64,000 nucleotides of DNA from Silene conica. Lineage: Eukaryota > Streptophyta > Magnoliopsida > Caryophyllales > Caryophyllaceae. Made by a program: the position numbers and the translations under genes. Location: the NCBI GenBank assembly GCA_029255685.2, contig CM055318.2, positions 28,570,001 through 28,634,000 on the forward strand, read 5' to 3'. Positions within the stretch are counted from its first letter, which is position 1, and every line of letters begins with the position of its first letter. Below the pieces are notes generated by a model. That model was not told the DNA's origin. It made no database searches and saw only the letters and a program-made list of their open reading frames with translations. Of this stretch, positions 1 to 11,334 are shown piece after piece.

Positions 1-239
1 ATGATGTTCTTAAAAAATGGCGTTGTTGTAACATTACATTTCGATTATTGTATTACTTTAACTGTGTTATTCTATTATTAAAACTCAATTATTGTATCTT
101 TTATTTACTTATGTTAACTAATATTTTGCTTTTTGGCGATTTGCAGGTTGAATTAAGATAGACGTGAATAATTGACGCTCAATGGAGAAACTGATGTATA
201 TACTTGGTCATTGTTTGTTAGTTTTCAACTTGTTTAATT

Positions 240-760
240 GAGTAACTCAGTTACTTTAATGTAGAAACTCAGTTATTGTAATGTAGAAACTCAACTATTG
301 TAATGTAGAACTATGATGTTTGTAGTTATTGTAATGTAGTAATTTAGTTATTGTAATGAGTAAATCGTGTTATTGTATTGAAATGAAGCTCAAATATATT
401 CAAATTTCTACCTTGTGCTTGTTTTCATCATATTTATTTGAGTAACTAGTCATTTTCATTGAATCAATAAATGAGTTTGGTTAATGCAGTAGCAAAATCT
501 GAAAAATAGAATAATATATCACAAGAATTTTTGTTAGTTTGATATTATTTGTTAGTTTGATATTATTTAATTTAACAACTCAGTTATTGTAATGTAGAAA
601 CTCAGGTGTAATCTAGAAACTCAAGAATTTGTAGTTATACCAATGTAGAAACTCAGTTATTGTAATGTAAAACTTTGGTATTTGTAGTTATTCTAATATA
701 GAAACTCAGTTATTGTAATGAGTAAATCGTGTTGTTGTTCAGCAATATCAAACATTACTA
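240..760 (+). repeat. Subterminal array of TTATTGTAATGTAGAAACTCAG units, left arm
   Basis: Irregular direct repeats of about 22-24 bp built on TTATTGTAATGTAGAAACTCA run through the left part of MULE copy 1. The core TTATTGTAATG reappears as its reverse complement in the right half (1199-2660), so the two halves could pair in a long imperfect foldback. Confidence 0.75.
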
Positions 761-972
761 TTCACCCACCAAAGATTGCAAAAAACAAAGGAAGTGGCAA
801 GAGAATGAAATCAAACTAGGAAAAGGCAATTGAAAAAGTAAACAAACCAAAGAGGCTATGTAATAACTGCAAATAAATGGGAAACCATGACAAAAGAAAC
901 TGCCCAAATCCATTTGTTGAGCATGCACCTGAGGAAGAAGATGAAGAGGGAGATGAAATGGAGGATGAATAA
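739..972 (+). pseudogene. FAR1/MURA-type transposase C-terminus, dead remnant
   Basis: Reading from 739 gives HPPKIAKNKGSGKRMKS, then a basic linker, then a zinc knuckle CNNCK(stop)MGNHDKRNC (C-x2-C-x4-H-x4-C), then an acidic tail ending in TAA at 970-972. This order (PPK.. KGSGKR.. KPKRLC.. zinc knuckle.. acidic tail) is the usual C-terminus of FAR1-related and MURA transposases, which bind terminal inverted repeats. Stops at 817-819 (TAG) and 874-876 (TAA) break the frame, and the catalytic DDE core and SWIM finger are absent. MULE copy 2 lacks even this remnant. Confidence 0.65.
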
Positions 973-1198
973 GGGATCCAATGAACAGATTTACAATAAT
1001 CGTATCACAACTTTACAATAATCAAAAATATCTCAGTATTTTATCTTAGATTACTATATTCAATAATAGATTGGTAATTTGTCTTACATTTTGCATTTTT
1101 GAGTTGAACAGAAATCAATTACTAAAAATAAAAATAATGACGAAAACCGTGTTTTTGGAGTTCAACATGTGCAATTTTGGCATGGAAAGGGTATTGTT

Positions 1199-1700
1199 TT
1201 GAATAACTATCTCGAAACCATTACAATAACTATCTGACCCATTACAATAACTATCTGAATACATTACAATAACTGTCTGAACTCATTACAATAACCGACT
1301 TAAACCATTACAATAACTGACTTAAACCATTACAATAACTATTTGAATACATTACAATAATAACTGTCTGAACTCATTACAATAACTGACTTAAACCATT
1401 ACAATAACTATCTTAATACATTAAGTAACAGTCTGAACTCATTACAATAACTGAGTTAAACAATTACAATAACTAACTTAAACCATTACAATAACTATCT
1501 GAATACATTACAATAACAGTCTGAACTCATTACAATAACTGAGTTAAACCATTACAATAACTGACTAAAAACCATTACAATAACTGTCTGATCCCATTAC
1601 AATAACTGTCTGAAACTATTAAAATAACTGTCTGAAATCATTACAATAACTGTATGAACCCATTACAATAACTGTCTGAAAACATTAAAATAACTGAGTA
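1199..1700 (+). repeat. Minisatellite, about 19-20 bp, CATTACAATAACTGTCTGAA
   Basis: Over twenty imperfect direct repeats of CATTACAATAACTGNCTGAA with alternating variants (TATCTGAA, GACTTAAAC, GAGTTAAAC). The same array, somewhat shorter, is at 35870-36290 in MULE copy 2. Reverse-complement relation to the left-arm motif makes this the inverted partner of 240-760. Confidence 0.85.
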
Positions 1701-2660
1701 AAAGAATAACATAATTATGACGAACCCATGAAGTCACTACTGGATACAATAACTCTGTAGAAGGAAATACAATAACATAACTTATATAATACAATAACTC
1801 TCTTATGAAGTCACTACTAGATACAATAACAGAACTTATATAATACAATAACTGTGTAAAAACCATTAAAATAAATGTCATTTGGAGTATTAACCCCATG
1901 AGTGGTTTCCAGCATATCTTCAACAATTCCCTACCACAAATAAAATTGAATTTTCAACACCGGTATTGTATTATGCAATACAATAACCAACATAACTTTA
2001 AAAAAAGAAATGAAGTATAACAGTTGGAAACTCTACTTCACTGAATACAATAACAACTATTATGAAGTACAATAACAACTATTATGAAATACAATACCCC
2101 ACATAACTTTAGAAAATAGAAATGAAGTATCACAAATGGAAAACTGACTTTACTGAATACAATAACAAGTATTGTGCATTACAATAATTAACATTATGCA
2201 ATACAATAATACACATTATTCAATACAATAACCACATAACCTTAAAAAGTAAAATGAAAATCACACTTGGAAACTCTGCTTCATTGAATAAAATAACAGT
2301 TATTATGAATTAAAATAACATGTATTATGCAATATAATAACCACCATAACTTTAAAAAATAGAAAAGAACTATCACAAATGGAAAACTGACTTAATTGAA
2401 TACAATAACATATATTATGCATTACAATAATTAACATGTAATGTTACAATAACTACATTGTCCACATGAAGTCACTACTGGATACAATAACACAATCATA
2501 TAGAATAACTACATCAATAAATAACAATAACTGTGTAATGATAATGCATAATCGACATGTGTAATACAATAACTGCATCAATATATTACAATAACACGCG
2601 CAGATTATCAGAGAATACACACAACCATATAGAATAACCACATCAATATATTACAGTAAC
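1701..2660 (+). repeat. Degenerate ATACAATAAC repeats of the MULE right arm
   Basis: Loose repeats of ATACAATAAC(A/T), often with TATTATGCAATACAATAA, continue the right-arm array. Short open frames here (1663-1926 and 2453-2641, minus) are products of the repeat and have no family resemblance. Confidence 0.7.
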
Positions 2661-3452
2661 ACACACATATTATCTTCATTAGAACAACAATACAAACTAA
2701 TTTATAGAAAAAGCACAAAAAAAACACATCAAAATTCGAAATTAGGTGCAAATCTGGAAAATACAATTATGAAACCCTAAAATAAGTGAAATCCAATTGA
2801 AAACGACTAATTGAACTACATAATGCAACCGGCTGAATAAATTGAAGAAAACAAATACAAGAACACACCAATTTCAAGTAAAAACACAACTACATAAACG
2901 AAAATTTTAAAAAAATTGACGAAAATGAAAGAAGGAAGATGAAAACCCTAAAATTATGTGAAAACAAGTAAAAAATGTAATGCAACAGCACACAAATACA
3001 CTAATTGAACTACATAATGAAAACATTGCGTAAAATTGAAGAATATAAACACAAAACACAACAAAAATCAAGTAAAAAAACCTACAAGTAGCGAAAATTG
3101 AAGAAAAGGAACGAAAAATTGAAGAAAATCAATTACCTGAAGATGAACGAAAATGACGACGAAGATGAGCAAAGAAGTCGACGACGAAGATGAGCAAGAA
3201 GATGAACGAAAATGGAGGTTCTACCGAAGAATATGGAGGTTTTACTTGAGAATATGGAGGTTTTAGTGGAGAGAGAGGGAGGTTTTTACTGTGTTTCAGT
3301 TGGGGAGTTGAAAAGGGGGGAAAAAGAAGTTAGGGGTGAAAATTTTGGTTTATATACTAATTGTGAGATTTAACCTCAGCCACTAATCTGAACTAGATAT
3401 GAATGGTCCAGATTTAAAGGTGTAACTCACCAATATTGCCCCAACTCATATG
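2661..3452 (-). other. MULE copy 1 right terminal region, UTR-like on the minus strand
   Basis: On the minus strand the segment reads as a CT-rich leader with repeated CATCTTCGTCGT/CATTTTCG blocks followed by CAG/GTAATTG near 3130, which looks like a spliced 5' leader. Its copy is at 38270-38858. No coding frame is recognisable. It probably is the terminal inverted repeat plus an untranslated leader. Confidence 0.4.
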
Positions 3453-3529
3453 AGTATAGTATTTGCTGATTAGTATAGTATTCTTAAATATTTAAGACGC
3501 GAATCTTTGCTACTAAGCAGAAAACAATA

Positions 3530-3605
3530 ACTGTTGCCACTGAGGTTCGAACACTGGACCTCAGGTTTCAAAGACCAACTTCTAAACCAATAGACCACAA
3601 TGTTT
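3530..3605 (-). repeat. tRNA-derived SINE head
   Basis: On the minus strand the sequence TGTGGTCTATTGGTTTAGAAG followed about 35 bp later by GTGTTCGAACCTCAGTGG resembles polymerase III A- and B-boxes in a tRNA-like context. There is no fully pairing cloverleaf, so a SINE head or tRNA pseudogene is more likely than a working tRNA. Body and tail toward 3460 are A+T rich and cannot be delimited. Confidence 0.45.
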
Positions 3606-3636
3606 TTGTTGATTAATACGAGATTGTGTAATATTT

Positions 3637-3955
3637 ATGACGGAAACATTTTCGAAGACAATAATTGCCAATAGGGATTCAATTTTTTTTTCGAAATTTT
3701 TTCCGAAATTATTTTTTGTCGAATTTTTTTTTATCGAATTTTTACGAATTTGTTTTTTCTCCGAAATTTTTTTTCGAGTTTCTTTTTCTCGATATTTTTT
3801 TTTCGAAATTTTTTTTCTCGACATTTTTTTCACAATTTTTTTTTTTCTTAAGGTTTTGTTTTTCATTTTTTTTCGTAATATTGTTTTGGAGAAACCGTGA
3901 TACTGTATTGAGTAACTTGTGTTATTGTAATGAAAAAAATTCGAGAAAAAGAAAC
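3637..3955 (+). repeat. Left inverted arm of the foldback element
   Basis: T-rich tract of repeated TTTTTTTCGAAATTTTTT and TTTCTCGA units, ending with the block CCGTGATACTGTATTGAG and AAATTTCGAG. The inverted counterpart is at 27600-27815. Lysine/phenylalanine-rich open frames here are compositional. Confidence 0.65.
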
Positions 3956-3964
3956 AAAAAAATT

Positions 3965-4192
3965 TCGAGATGTGTATCTACGTATTTAAAGGCGTGTATC
4001 TACGCATTTAGCCATGTGTATCTACGCATTTAAAGGTGTGTATCTACGCATTTAAAGGTGTGTATCTACGCATTTAGACATGTGTATCTACGCATTTAGC
4101 CATGTGTATCTACGCATTTAGAGATGTGTATCTATGCATTGAGAAGTGTGTATCTACGCATTTAGACATGTGTATCTACGCATTCAAACATG
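3965..4192 (+). repeat. 22-bp minisatellite ACATGTGTATCTACGCATTTAG, segment 1
   Basis: About ten tandem units with variants in the first bases (ACATG, GCCATG, AGGTG, AGATG). The array stops at 4192, where a solo LTR was inserted with duplication of ACATG. Confidence 0.85.
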
Positions 4193-5195
4193 TGTGGGGA
4201 ATAAAGCATGTATTCGCCCTAAAACGTGAAGGATTATAGCGAATTTTACAGTTGAGATTATAGTCATTAGTTAATAAAAACATGAAAAGGAATACAACCT
4301 TGGGTCCTTGCTTGAATAGGCCTAAGAACAGGAATTAAAGTAAATTCCCTCCTATAACTTGCACCCAAGACTTGAATGAGATGATGCCGCGTGTGCTAGA
4401 AATACTCTCCAATTGCCTTGCAATATGGGGAGAGCTTTTGTGATGTTTTAGATGTGAGATCTGAGTTTTGGGGAAAATAGTGTTCTCAAAACCCTAATTC
4501 TTGAGATGAATGAATAACCAGTAGAATGAATCTCATGACACAAGGAGAAGGACTCTCCTTATGTAGCTTCATTGGGTCGGCCGAATTGGGTGGGTGAGAG
4601 TGGGCTTTCTCCACTCTTACCTTATTCCTTTGCGTGATTCGACCCGTTTTGCTAAATATTATTTGCGGGATTTTAATTATAAATCGCATACATGTTATCA
4701 GATATTAATGCAGTCGATGTATTAATAATGGTCTGATAAAATTACGATATTGTATAATTACCCAAATTAATATAACTGTTTATATTAATACGCGAATACA
4801 ATATTTAATTAAATATAACCGTTTATATTTAATTTACGAATTAATCATGTAATCCGTGTTAGCTAAAATTATTTAATCCGTATTAAATAATAATCTCAAC
4901 ACCTTATTGACTAATTTAATAGTCAATACCTCTGACTAACTGTTTAGTCGTATTCGGCATAAATGTGACTGTATTTTCATACCTTCACATCTCTCAAACG
5001 TGTCCTATAGGTGTGACGTATAGGGACCATTTAATCACCGCCATCCGTATGACAATAACGTCAAACTTATCTAGCAAGCCAACCGTTATTGATAAACGTG
5101 GATCAACTGATAATAATACTGAAGTATGCCCTTGTGATCCTTAAAGAGATTTAATAAGTCATTGTACTTAATTGTCAAGGACACCAGCCCCAACA
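4193..5195 (-). mobile_element. Copia-type solo LTR, minus orientation, TSD ACATG
   Basis: The 1003-bp segment begins TGTGGGGAAT and ends CCCCAACA, and is flanked by perfect 5-bp duplications ACATG at 4188-4192 and 5196-5200. Its minus strand starts TGTTGGGG..GTGTCCT and contains CAGTTGATCC and CACACCTATAGGA, which also occur in order in the Copia LTRs at 5317 and 24538. It is therefore a reversed solo LTR of a related family, left by recombination between two LTRs. Confidence 0.8.
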
Positions 5196-5316
5196 ACATG
5201 TCTATCTACGCATTTAGACATGTGTATCTACACATTTCGGCATGTGTAACTAGGCACTTAAAGGTGTGTATCTACGCATTTAGAGATGTGTATCTACGCA
5301 TTTAGACATGTGTATC
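5196..5316 (+). repeat. 22-bp minisatellite, segment 2
   Basis: Further units of the same array between the solo LTR and the Copia insertion. The Copia element split a unit at GTATC, which is duplicated on both sides (5312-5316 and 25789-25793). Confidence 0.85.
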
Positions 5317-6567
5317 TGTTGGGAAATGTGTCCTCAACAATAGTGCGATCACGACAGTGATAAAAATTATTGTCATAAATCTTATGAAAAGAATATGCAA
5401 GGGACGATCCGATATTTGATATAGTCAACTGACCAACATTAATCGGTAATGATTGGCTGACTAGAGTTTGACATTACTGTCGTATGACGGTGGTGGTCAG
5501 TTGATCCCTTTAGGTCACACCTATAGGACTAACCCCTTAAATATATATTGATCAATTGTATATGATACGAACTGACCGATTTCCTTAAAACCATATATCG
5601 AGAAATCAGAGGTTGAATCTTAAAGTAAGATTTATATTTGAAATTGAAATGTGTCGATTGTCAAATATTAATCGATATTTATGAAATATCGAAATGAGAA
5701 TGAGAAAGGTTCATGGTTATAACAAACGTTGTATATCGTATTGACGATTATTATAATAACCATATTTTGGGACGGTAATTACGAATTACTAAATAAATTT
5801 GTTAAATGTGATTTAATTAATTAAGAAATAATGTTTATTTGATAAACATGTATTTTAAATTAATACAATTGTTTTTCTTGACATAGGATGTCACATGTCA
5901 CACAATTGTACAAATTATAATTTGTAAAATGGATGTCCATTTTACATAAATTGTGTCGGTTTCATGGAGGATGGTTTAAGGGTTTTAATAGTTAATATAA
6001 TACCTTACACATAATGATTAAGGTAGCCTTAAACCTAATAATAGGTATGCATGCCTATATAATATGGGTAAGAACAAAAGCTAAAGTCTCCTCCATGCAT
6101 CCTCTTCACACGCCACTTTCACCCATCCACCTTAAATATTGTGAGTTGTTCACATTTCACACTCATGCTATTTTGCTTATATTTTCTAAGTGTAGAAAAT
6201 TCTAAAATCCTCTAAGAATATTATTCACATAATATTTCATACTACAAATTATTGTAGTATTTTAGTAGACTAATAAAGAGAGTATTAGTTTACGGTTTTA
6301 AGATAACCCAATTCCGTCTCCTAGCTCGGGTTCGGTTTTCGGTGTTTAAGGGTAGGTCTTGGGTGCATCGTAAAGGAGGCAAGTTATTTTGGTTGCTCCG
6401 TGGAGGATCGTCCTAACACTTATTCGGACCGTTTGTAAGACCTTTTTCATTATTATTCCGCAAATGTCATTGCATGCATAAGATCGACTAAATTAATATG
6501 AGATTAATTAGTAAAATTAGTAAGACTAAATAAATTGGTAAACTAGTATGACTCTCGTTTTCCTTCA
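5317..6567 (+). repeat. Copia 5' LTR
   Basis: Starts TGTTGGGAAATG and ends CGTTTTCCTTCA, with TG..CA termini. It matches 24538-25788 over its whole length. Confidence 0.93.
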
Positions 6568-6569
6568 AG

Positions 6570-6581
6570 TGGTATCAGAGC
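6570..6581 (+). other. Copia primer binding site (initiator Met tRNA)
   Basis: TGGTATCAGAGC begins two bases after the 5' LTR. It is the standard plant Copia primer site complementary to the 3' end of initiator methionine tRNA, where minus-strand DNA synthesis starts. Confidence 0.92.
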
Positions 6582-9048
6582 ATTAGGTTGCTTGCATGCA
6601 ACTCGATTTTTACGTTTTTACGAGAAAATGCGATTTTAATTAAAAACGAAAATGGTTAGTACATATAGGATATGCACGAAAATCATATTGCATGTATACT
6701 TTCTGGTCTTAAAATAGTTTTAAGTCATTTTGATGATTTATGGAATAATATTGTTCAATATTGTAATTAAATTGTTTAATTTGGGCTTAAAATCGGTTAA
6801 AAATGTTTTAATATGGGAAAAATAGCTAAATAATGTTTCTGGCCGTAAATTTTAAATATGTTCTCACATGCATTTAACATATTATGAATATATAATTTTC
6901 GAAATTATTTAAGTTTTATGCATGGTTTATGAATTTTTAATGGTTAAATAGTCATAAAAGGAATTAAATATGGGATAAATAGTTATATTATGAATTTAAC
7001 TATAAATTTTTTTGTAGATGTCACATGCAATATTTAAAATGTATGATGAATTTTCCAGAAATTTTTCTTTAATATTGCATGAATATTGATTTTTATCGTA
7101 AAAATCGTAATATTAGTGACATATTTTAGCTTAAATAATTTAAGTTCAAATTTGACCATAAAAATTTAATATAGTGTCACATATATTATTTCTAGCATGC
7201 ATGTGAATTTTGAGCTATTAATCTCGAATTTTGCATGAGAAATGATTTTAATCGGTAAAATCGCGTAATATATGACACGAATTATTAAAAATAGTAAAAG
7301 TTACTTAAATGGTCCGAAAAATTCACCCATATTAGTCATATTATATATGATCATCAACATATTTTTATTTAGTGCCAAAAGTTTCTGAAATTTTAATTTT
7401 AATTTTAAAAGGTTAAAATTGGAGATTGAGTGTTGGAAAAGTCATAATCATTTTTCAATCCTAAAACAGTGTGCATCTGATTTTTCTTGCATTTTTCAGA
7501 TACTTTGAGTGTCTAGGAAGATGTAAAAATTATATTGGTATTTTATTACATAATTTTTGAAGTAGTTTTGAATTTATCGATTAATTATGCATGTACACGG
7601 CTATTTTTACGAAATAAAAGGTATATTTCGAAAATATTTAAATTTTTAAGGATCTGAAATTTTGAAAATTTTCAGTATGTTCAAAATTTTGAATTTTGAA
7701 TTTTCGAATTTTTTTTTTATGACTCGTTTGATTATTTTAATGCTATTTCCCGTAAAACCGATTAAAACCGAGCAATATTAAAATAAAAGTTAAGTTAATT
7801 TTCGAAATTTGAGTAAGACTAAATTTTGAATCCTAAAATGTGTTAGGAAACTTAACTAGATCGTGAATGGTGATTCATAGAATGATTAGTGATTTTAAAA
7901 TTGTTTAAATCACGTTATTCCATAAAACCGTGTTATTACGAATAACGATATTTAAAACGTGTTTAAATAAGACGATTTGGCTTAGGTTTTGCATTTTACA
8001 TAAGCATTGCATATTTAATTATTGTTTATGAATGTCATAATTTATTTACGTAATTTTGAATTATGTAATTTACTTAGTATGGCCTTAGATTTTAATCGAT
8101 ATTTCCCGTAATGTAAGGGTTTATCGATTCGGTTGTAATTTAATGTGATCTCGTATCACTTTATTTTATTGTTTTATTTTATTTTATAATGTATAAAATA
8201 GATAGAAAATTTGTAATTATTTGTAATTCCGGAGATCCTTGAAGACGGTGCCATTTCGGAAAGGAGTTCCGACCAAGACGGAGTTTGCCTTGGGATGCGT
8301 GCCGCGTGTGAAGTTCAAGGGACCAAAGGAGTTGGTTTCCGAATTTGTAATTTACTTTATTTTCTATTTTAGGAAAGGCCATACTAGGATTTATTTATGC
8401 TTTTAAGTTTTTTTTTTTTTTTTTTATGCTTATCATGTTTGCATGCATAGCCAAATCGTCATTCCATCTTATGCATTTCATCGATTTTATCGACCGTGTC
8501 AATCAATTTATCGATAATTCACCGACTTAGTTCACTTAAAGGAGATAGATAATAAATTGACAAGATCTCTTACGTTATTTAAAAATCGAGACATAGCCTT
8601 ACCAAAAAGTAAAGAACCCGAGAAGGATCTTCTTCATAAGGGAGTAGGCTCGGCTAAACCGGGGTGCAAACCTTATTACGTTGGTGAAGTGGGGTAATAT
8701 GATTACGTTCTCGAAATTTGGTTGATCTCGACGAAGGTATTCGAGCCACCGTAGTGGTAATAAGTTCGGGCTAAGATAAGAATTAGTGTAATTTTATCGA
8801 CCGAGAGTTCTAAAAGTATAATCGATTAAGGGGTTAATCTACCGAGTCACATTAATGAGGGATGTATCGGCTAAACCATGCCCGAGTTAGTGTGTATTTG
8901 GGTCTCGGGATCATTTACTTAATTGGGTAAGAGATCATTAAGTAGATGGTTAACTTGTTTAAAATTTACAAGTTTATTTATTAAAACGATAATTGTGTTT
9001 TAATTCCTTTATTTTATTGTAGTTTATTTTTCGACTATCAATCATCAA
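6582..9048 (+). other. Copia long untranslated leader
   Basis: About 2.5 kb of A+T-rich sequence between primer site and gag. No open frame of note and no structured repeat apart from a T tract near 8410. It is transcribed leader by position; a packaging signal would be expected here but none can be recognised. Confidence 0.6.
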
Positions 9049-9870
9049 ATGGCAAATAACGCTCCTCCACTCCCACTCCACATTTCATGGCTCCAATCTT
9101 TTATGAATCGTTGCAAGCTTAGGAAGCAAGGCACTAATTTTAAAGATTGGAAAACTCAATTAATTATAGCTTCGGAAGGTGACAATAAGATTAGTTTCCT
9201 TACCAAAGCCGCTCCTCCCGTTCCCACTACTCATTCCACGATTACGACTCGTGAGGCCTATGAAGCCTATATGAAGGAGTCGAACATTCTTAAGCACACG
9301 ATTATTTTCTCCATGGAGTCGGATCTCCAAAAAGAGAATGATTGTGTTAAGCACGGCAAATGAGATTTACACTAAGTTTAAGAATATGTTTTCTCAAACT
9401 CCTAGGATGTTGCTTCATGAAGTGACTTCCGCCTTATTTAAACCAAATTCGAATAAGGGTCATATTATGAGTTCTTATGTGCTCAAAAGGGTTGAGCCAT
9501 CCGAAATCTTGAAAGTGCAAGGATCGGACGTTCCAGACTATCTCATAATAGATCGAATTCTTCGCTCCTTTAATTAATATGCCTTCACAAGCGAAAAGGG
9601 AATTGGGACTTATCCGAAGTACCAAGAAGAACAAGCTCGACATTGAGAAAATGAACAAAGGGAAGTTTAAGAAGAGTGGTAGAAAAGGAAAAGGCAAGAA
9701 CATGCTTCCACATCATCTTCAAAGGTTGAGGATAAGTGCTGGTATTAACTTTTGTATATGATACAAGTTGTTAATTCTAATCCTTTTTCAATTGTTTTAA
9801 AGGGACTCCTTCCAAGGACAAGGAGAAGGAGAAGGAAGCTTGAAGTTCCTTTCATGGATGGCTATGGTAG
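9049..9870 (+). pseudogene. Copia gag, frameshifted remnant
   Basis: ATG at 9049 opens MANNAPPLPLHISWLQSF.., a typical plant Copia Gag start (UBN2/DUF4219 type), through REAYEAYMKE to about 9340. Homology continues in another frame from 9363 (EIYTKFKNMFSQTPRM.. to IDRILRSF, about 9575) and in a third from about 9579 (KNKLDIEKMNKGKFKKSGRKGKGK). A part between IDRILRSF and the basic region, present in relatives, seems deleted, and the zinc knuckle is not seen. Gag forms the virus-like particle; this copy cannot give a full one. The gypsy element is inserted at the end of this remnant (GGTAG duplicated). Confidence 0.75.
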
Positions 9871-10121
9871 TGATACGTGCCTATTCTATGCATTTTATTT
9901 ACTCTTTTGGCACGTATTTTCTTACACTTTCGTGACTTTTTAGTTGCTTTTTCTCCCATATTGTCTACTTTAGTATTTCTATGTTTTGTATGTAGGAATA
10001 TGCGGAAGTAAGCAAAACCAAGCCTTATTTGCCTTTAGGAAGCTGTTTTTGGAGCAGTAATTCAGATGGTGCATTCAAGTATAATTATCGGGCCGGATCA
10101 AAGCTGGAAATAAAGAGAAGC

Positions 10122-10262
10122 GGTCGACCGACCACCGAAAGTGGTCGACCGACCGGTGTCAACGTAAACAGGCCCAGTTCTCCACGGAAGCCCAAATTCG
10201 CATAAAGATAAATCCGCATTGGCAGAATCGGTCGACCGACCGAGAAAACAGGTCGACCGACC
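10122..10262 (+). promoter_or_regulatory. Two 21-bp-spaced GGTCGACCGACC pairs in the 5' LTR
   Basis: Copies start at 10122 and 10143 and again at 10230 and 10251. Within each pair the starts are exactly 21 bp apart; the intervening 9 bp are ACCGAAAGT and GAGAAAACA. The second pair ends about 58 bp before a TATA-like box. The motif contains the palindrome GGTCGACC followed by GACC. Regulatory role is inferred from position and spacing; no known factor is assigned. Confidence 0.55.
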
Positions 10263-10320
10263 AGACCCTGTTTCGAGACTTCCGTTTTATTTTCTGTTTT
10301 CCTAATCTTGTAATATTTTC

Positions 10321-10330
10321 TTATTTAAGG
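10321..10330 (+). promoter_or_regulatory. TATA-like box of the gypsy LTR
   Basis: TTATTTAAGG lies 450 bp into the LTR and is repeated in the 3' LTR. It is the best TATA-like sequence downstream of the paired motifs and would place U3/R around 10350. Not experimentally supported. Confidence 0.4.
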
Positions 10331-11175
10331 AGACCAAAACTCTTCTATTAGGTTAAGTAGTTTTTCAGCAGTTTTTTACCTAAGTAATTTTCATCCAAGT
10401 ACTTTATGTAGAAGAACTCCATTGTTAGACTTTTGGTACCAAGCTTTCATCTTTGTTCTTAGGATTTCCATTCAAGTTGTAAGTTTGTTATAATTAATCT
10501 TTCCTTTTAATTCAATCTTGTTATCCATCTTGTTGTTATTCCTTGTTTCATGTTTTCCCTCTTATCGTCTTCTTTAATTATGTTCATCTCTTTAATATTC
10601 TTAATAATTGTTAGTCTCATAATTAGAAGTATGCATAGCTAATTCTTGTGATTAGGAATTAGGGGAACCATGTAAAGACTTGACTTTGATAAGTTTGATG
10701 ATTAGATTACCAATCCCCCATTGTTGTTGATGAACTAATCCTTAGGATTGAAAGATTATTAGGATTAGTTTAACAACAACTTTGGGATAGCCCTTGAACG
10801 AAAGTTTAGTGCTTTTCTAGGAACCCTAAGACCGTAAGGATTGGGTAGAATATCGACCTAAAGGTTTATTCTTTGTTCCTTGGGATTGTGTTATTTGATT
10901 GTTTTACCCTTCATTGACTTGTTTTGACCATGGGGAACCAAAGTTCCTAATCCCGTTTTTATTTTGTTTTAATTTTCTTGTTAGTTTATTACTTTAGTTG
11001 TTAGTTAAAATCCCAATTCAAACCCCCTTTTTGGTTACTTGCAATAGACTCTAAATTCACAAACATAATTAACCCTGTCTCTCTGTGGTTCGACCCTTGA
11101 CTTATCCTATCTGAGTTTAAGCTGAGGTTTTATAAATCTTATCTTTGGCACCCCTCAACGACGGGTGTCAAATTT

Positions 11176-11193
11176 TGGCGCCGTTGCCGGGGA
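11176..11193 (+). other. Gypsy primer binding site (Asp tRNA)
   Basis: TGGCGCCGTTGCCGGGGA begins five bases after the 5' LTR. This is the common primer site of Athila/Tat-type plant gypsy elements, complementary to the 3' end of aspartate tRNA. Confidence 0.92.
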
Positions 11194-11334
11194 GACGGTA
11201 TAATTTTGTTTGTTAATTTTTAGTTTATTTTTCTTGTCTTAAGGAACTTAGGTTCCTTAAGACCGTTCTTACCTTTTTCTTCTAGTGTGGTTTAGAAGAC
11301 AGGTTTTTGAGAGGAAGGCTTGAGTACTCTCTTT

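Larger units (their letters stand above)
1..3452 (+). mobile_element. Mutator-like element (MULE), copy 1, left end outside window
   Basis: The element shares long stretches with 34970-38858 (MULE copy 2). Its left half carries TTATTGTAATG-type repeats, its middle a dead FAR1/MURA zinc-knuckle remnant (739-972), and its right half the same repeat in inverted orientation (ATTACAATAA). The right terminal 90 bp (about 3362-3452) match the right end of copy 2 with few changes and are rich in GTGAGTTA-type motifs. The left terminus lies before base 1. Assignment to Mutator rests on the FAR1-type remnant; no target duplication can be checked because one end is missing. The element cannot encode a transposase. 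Confidence 0.6.
9871..11170 (+). repeat. Gypsy 5' LTR
   Basis: Begins TGATACGTGCC and ends GACGGGTGTCA. It contains two paired GGTCGACCGACC motifs (10122-10154, 10230-10262) and a TATA-like TTATTTAAGG at 10321-10330, so the pairs are likely in U3. Confidence 0.95.

Noticed and set aside
3582-3866. Lys-rich 94-residue open frame on the minus strand, with Phe-rich frames opposite
   Set aside because: It is the translation of T/A homopolymer tracts in the foldback arm; no start context or family resemblance.
3965-4192. Regular 22-bp repeats that might be taken for a CRISPR array
   Set aside because: Units are directly tandem without unique spacers, and the setting is a plant nuclear genome.
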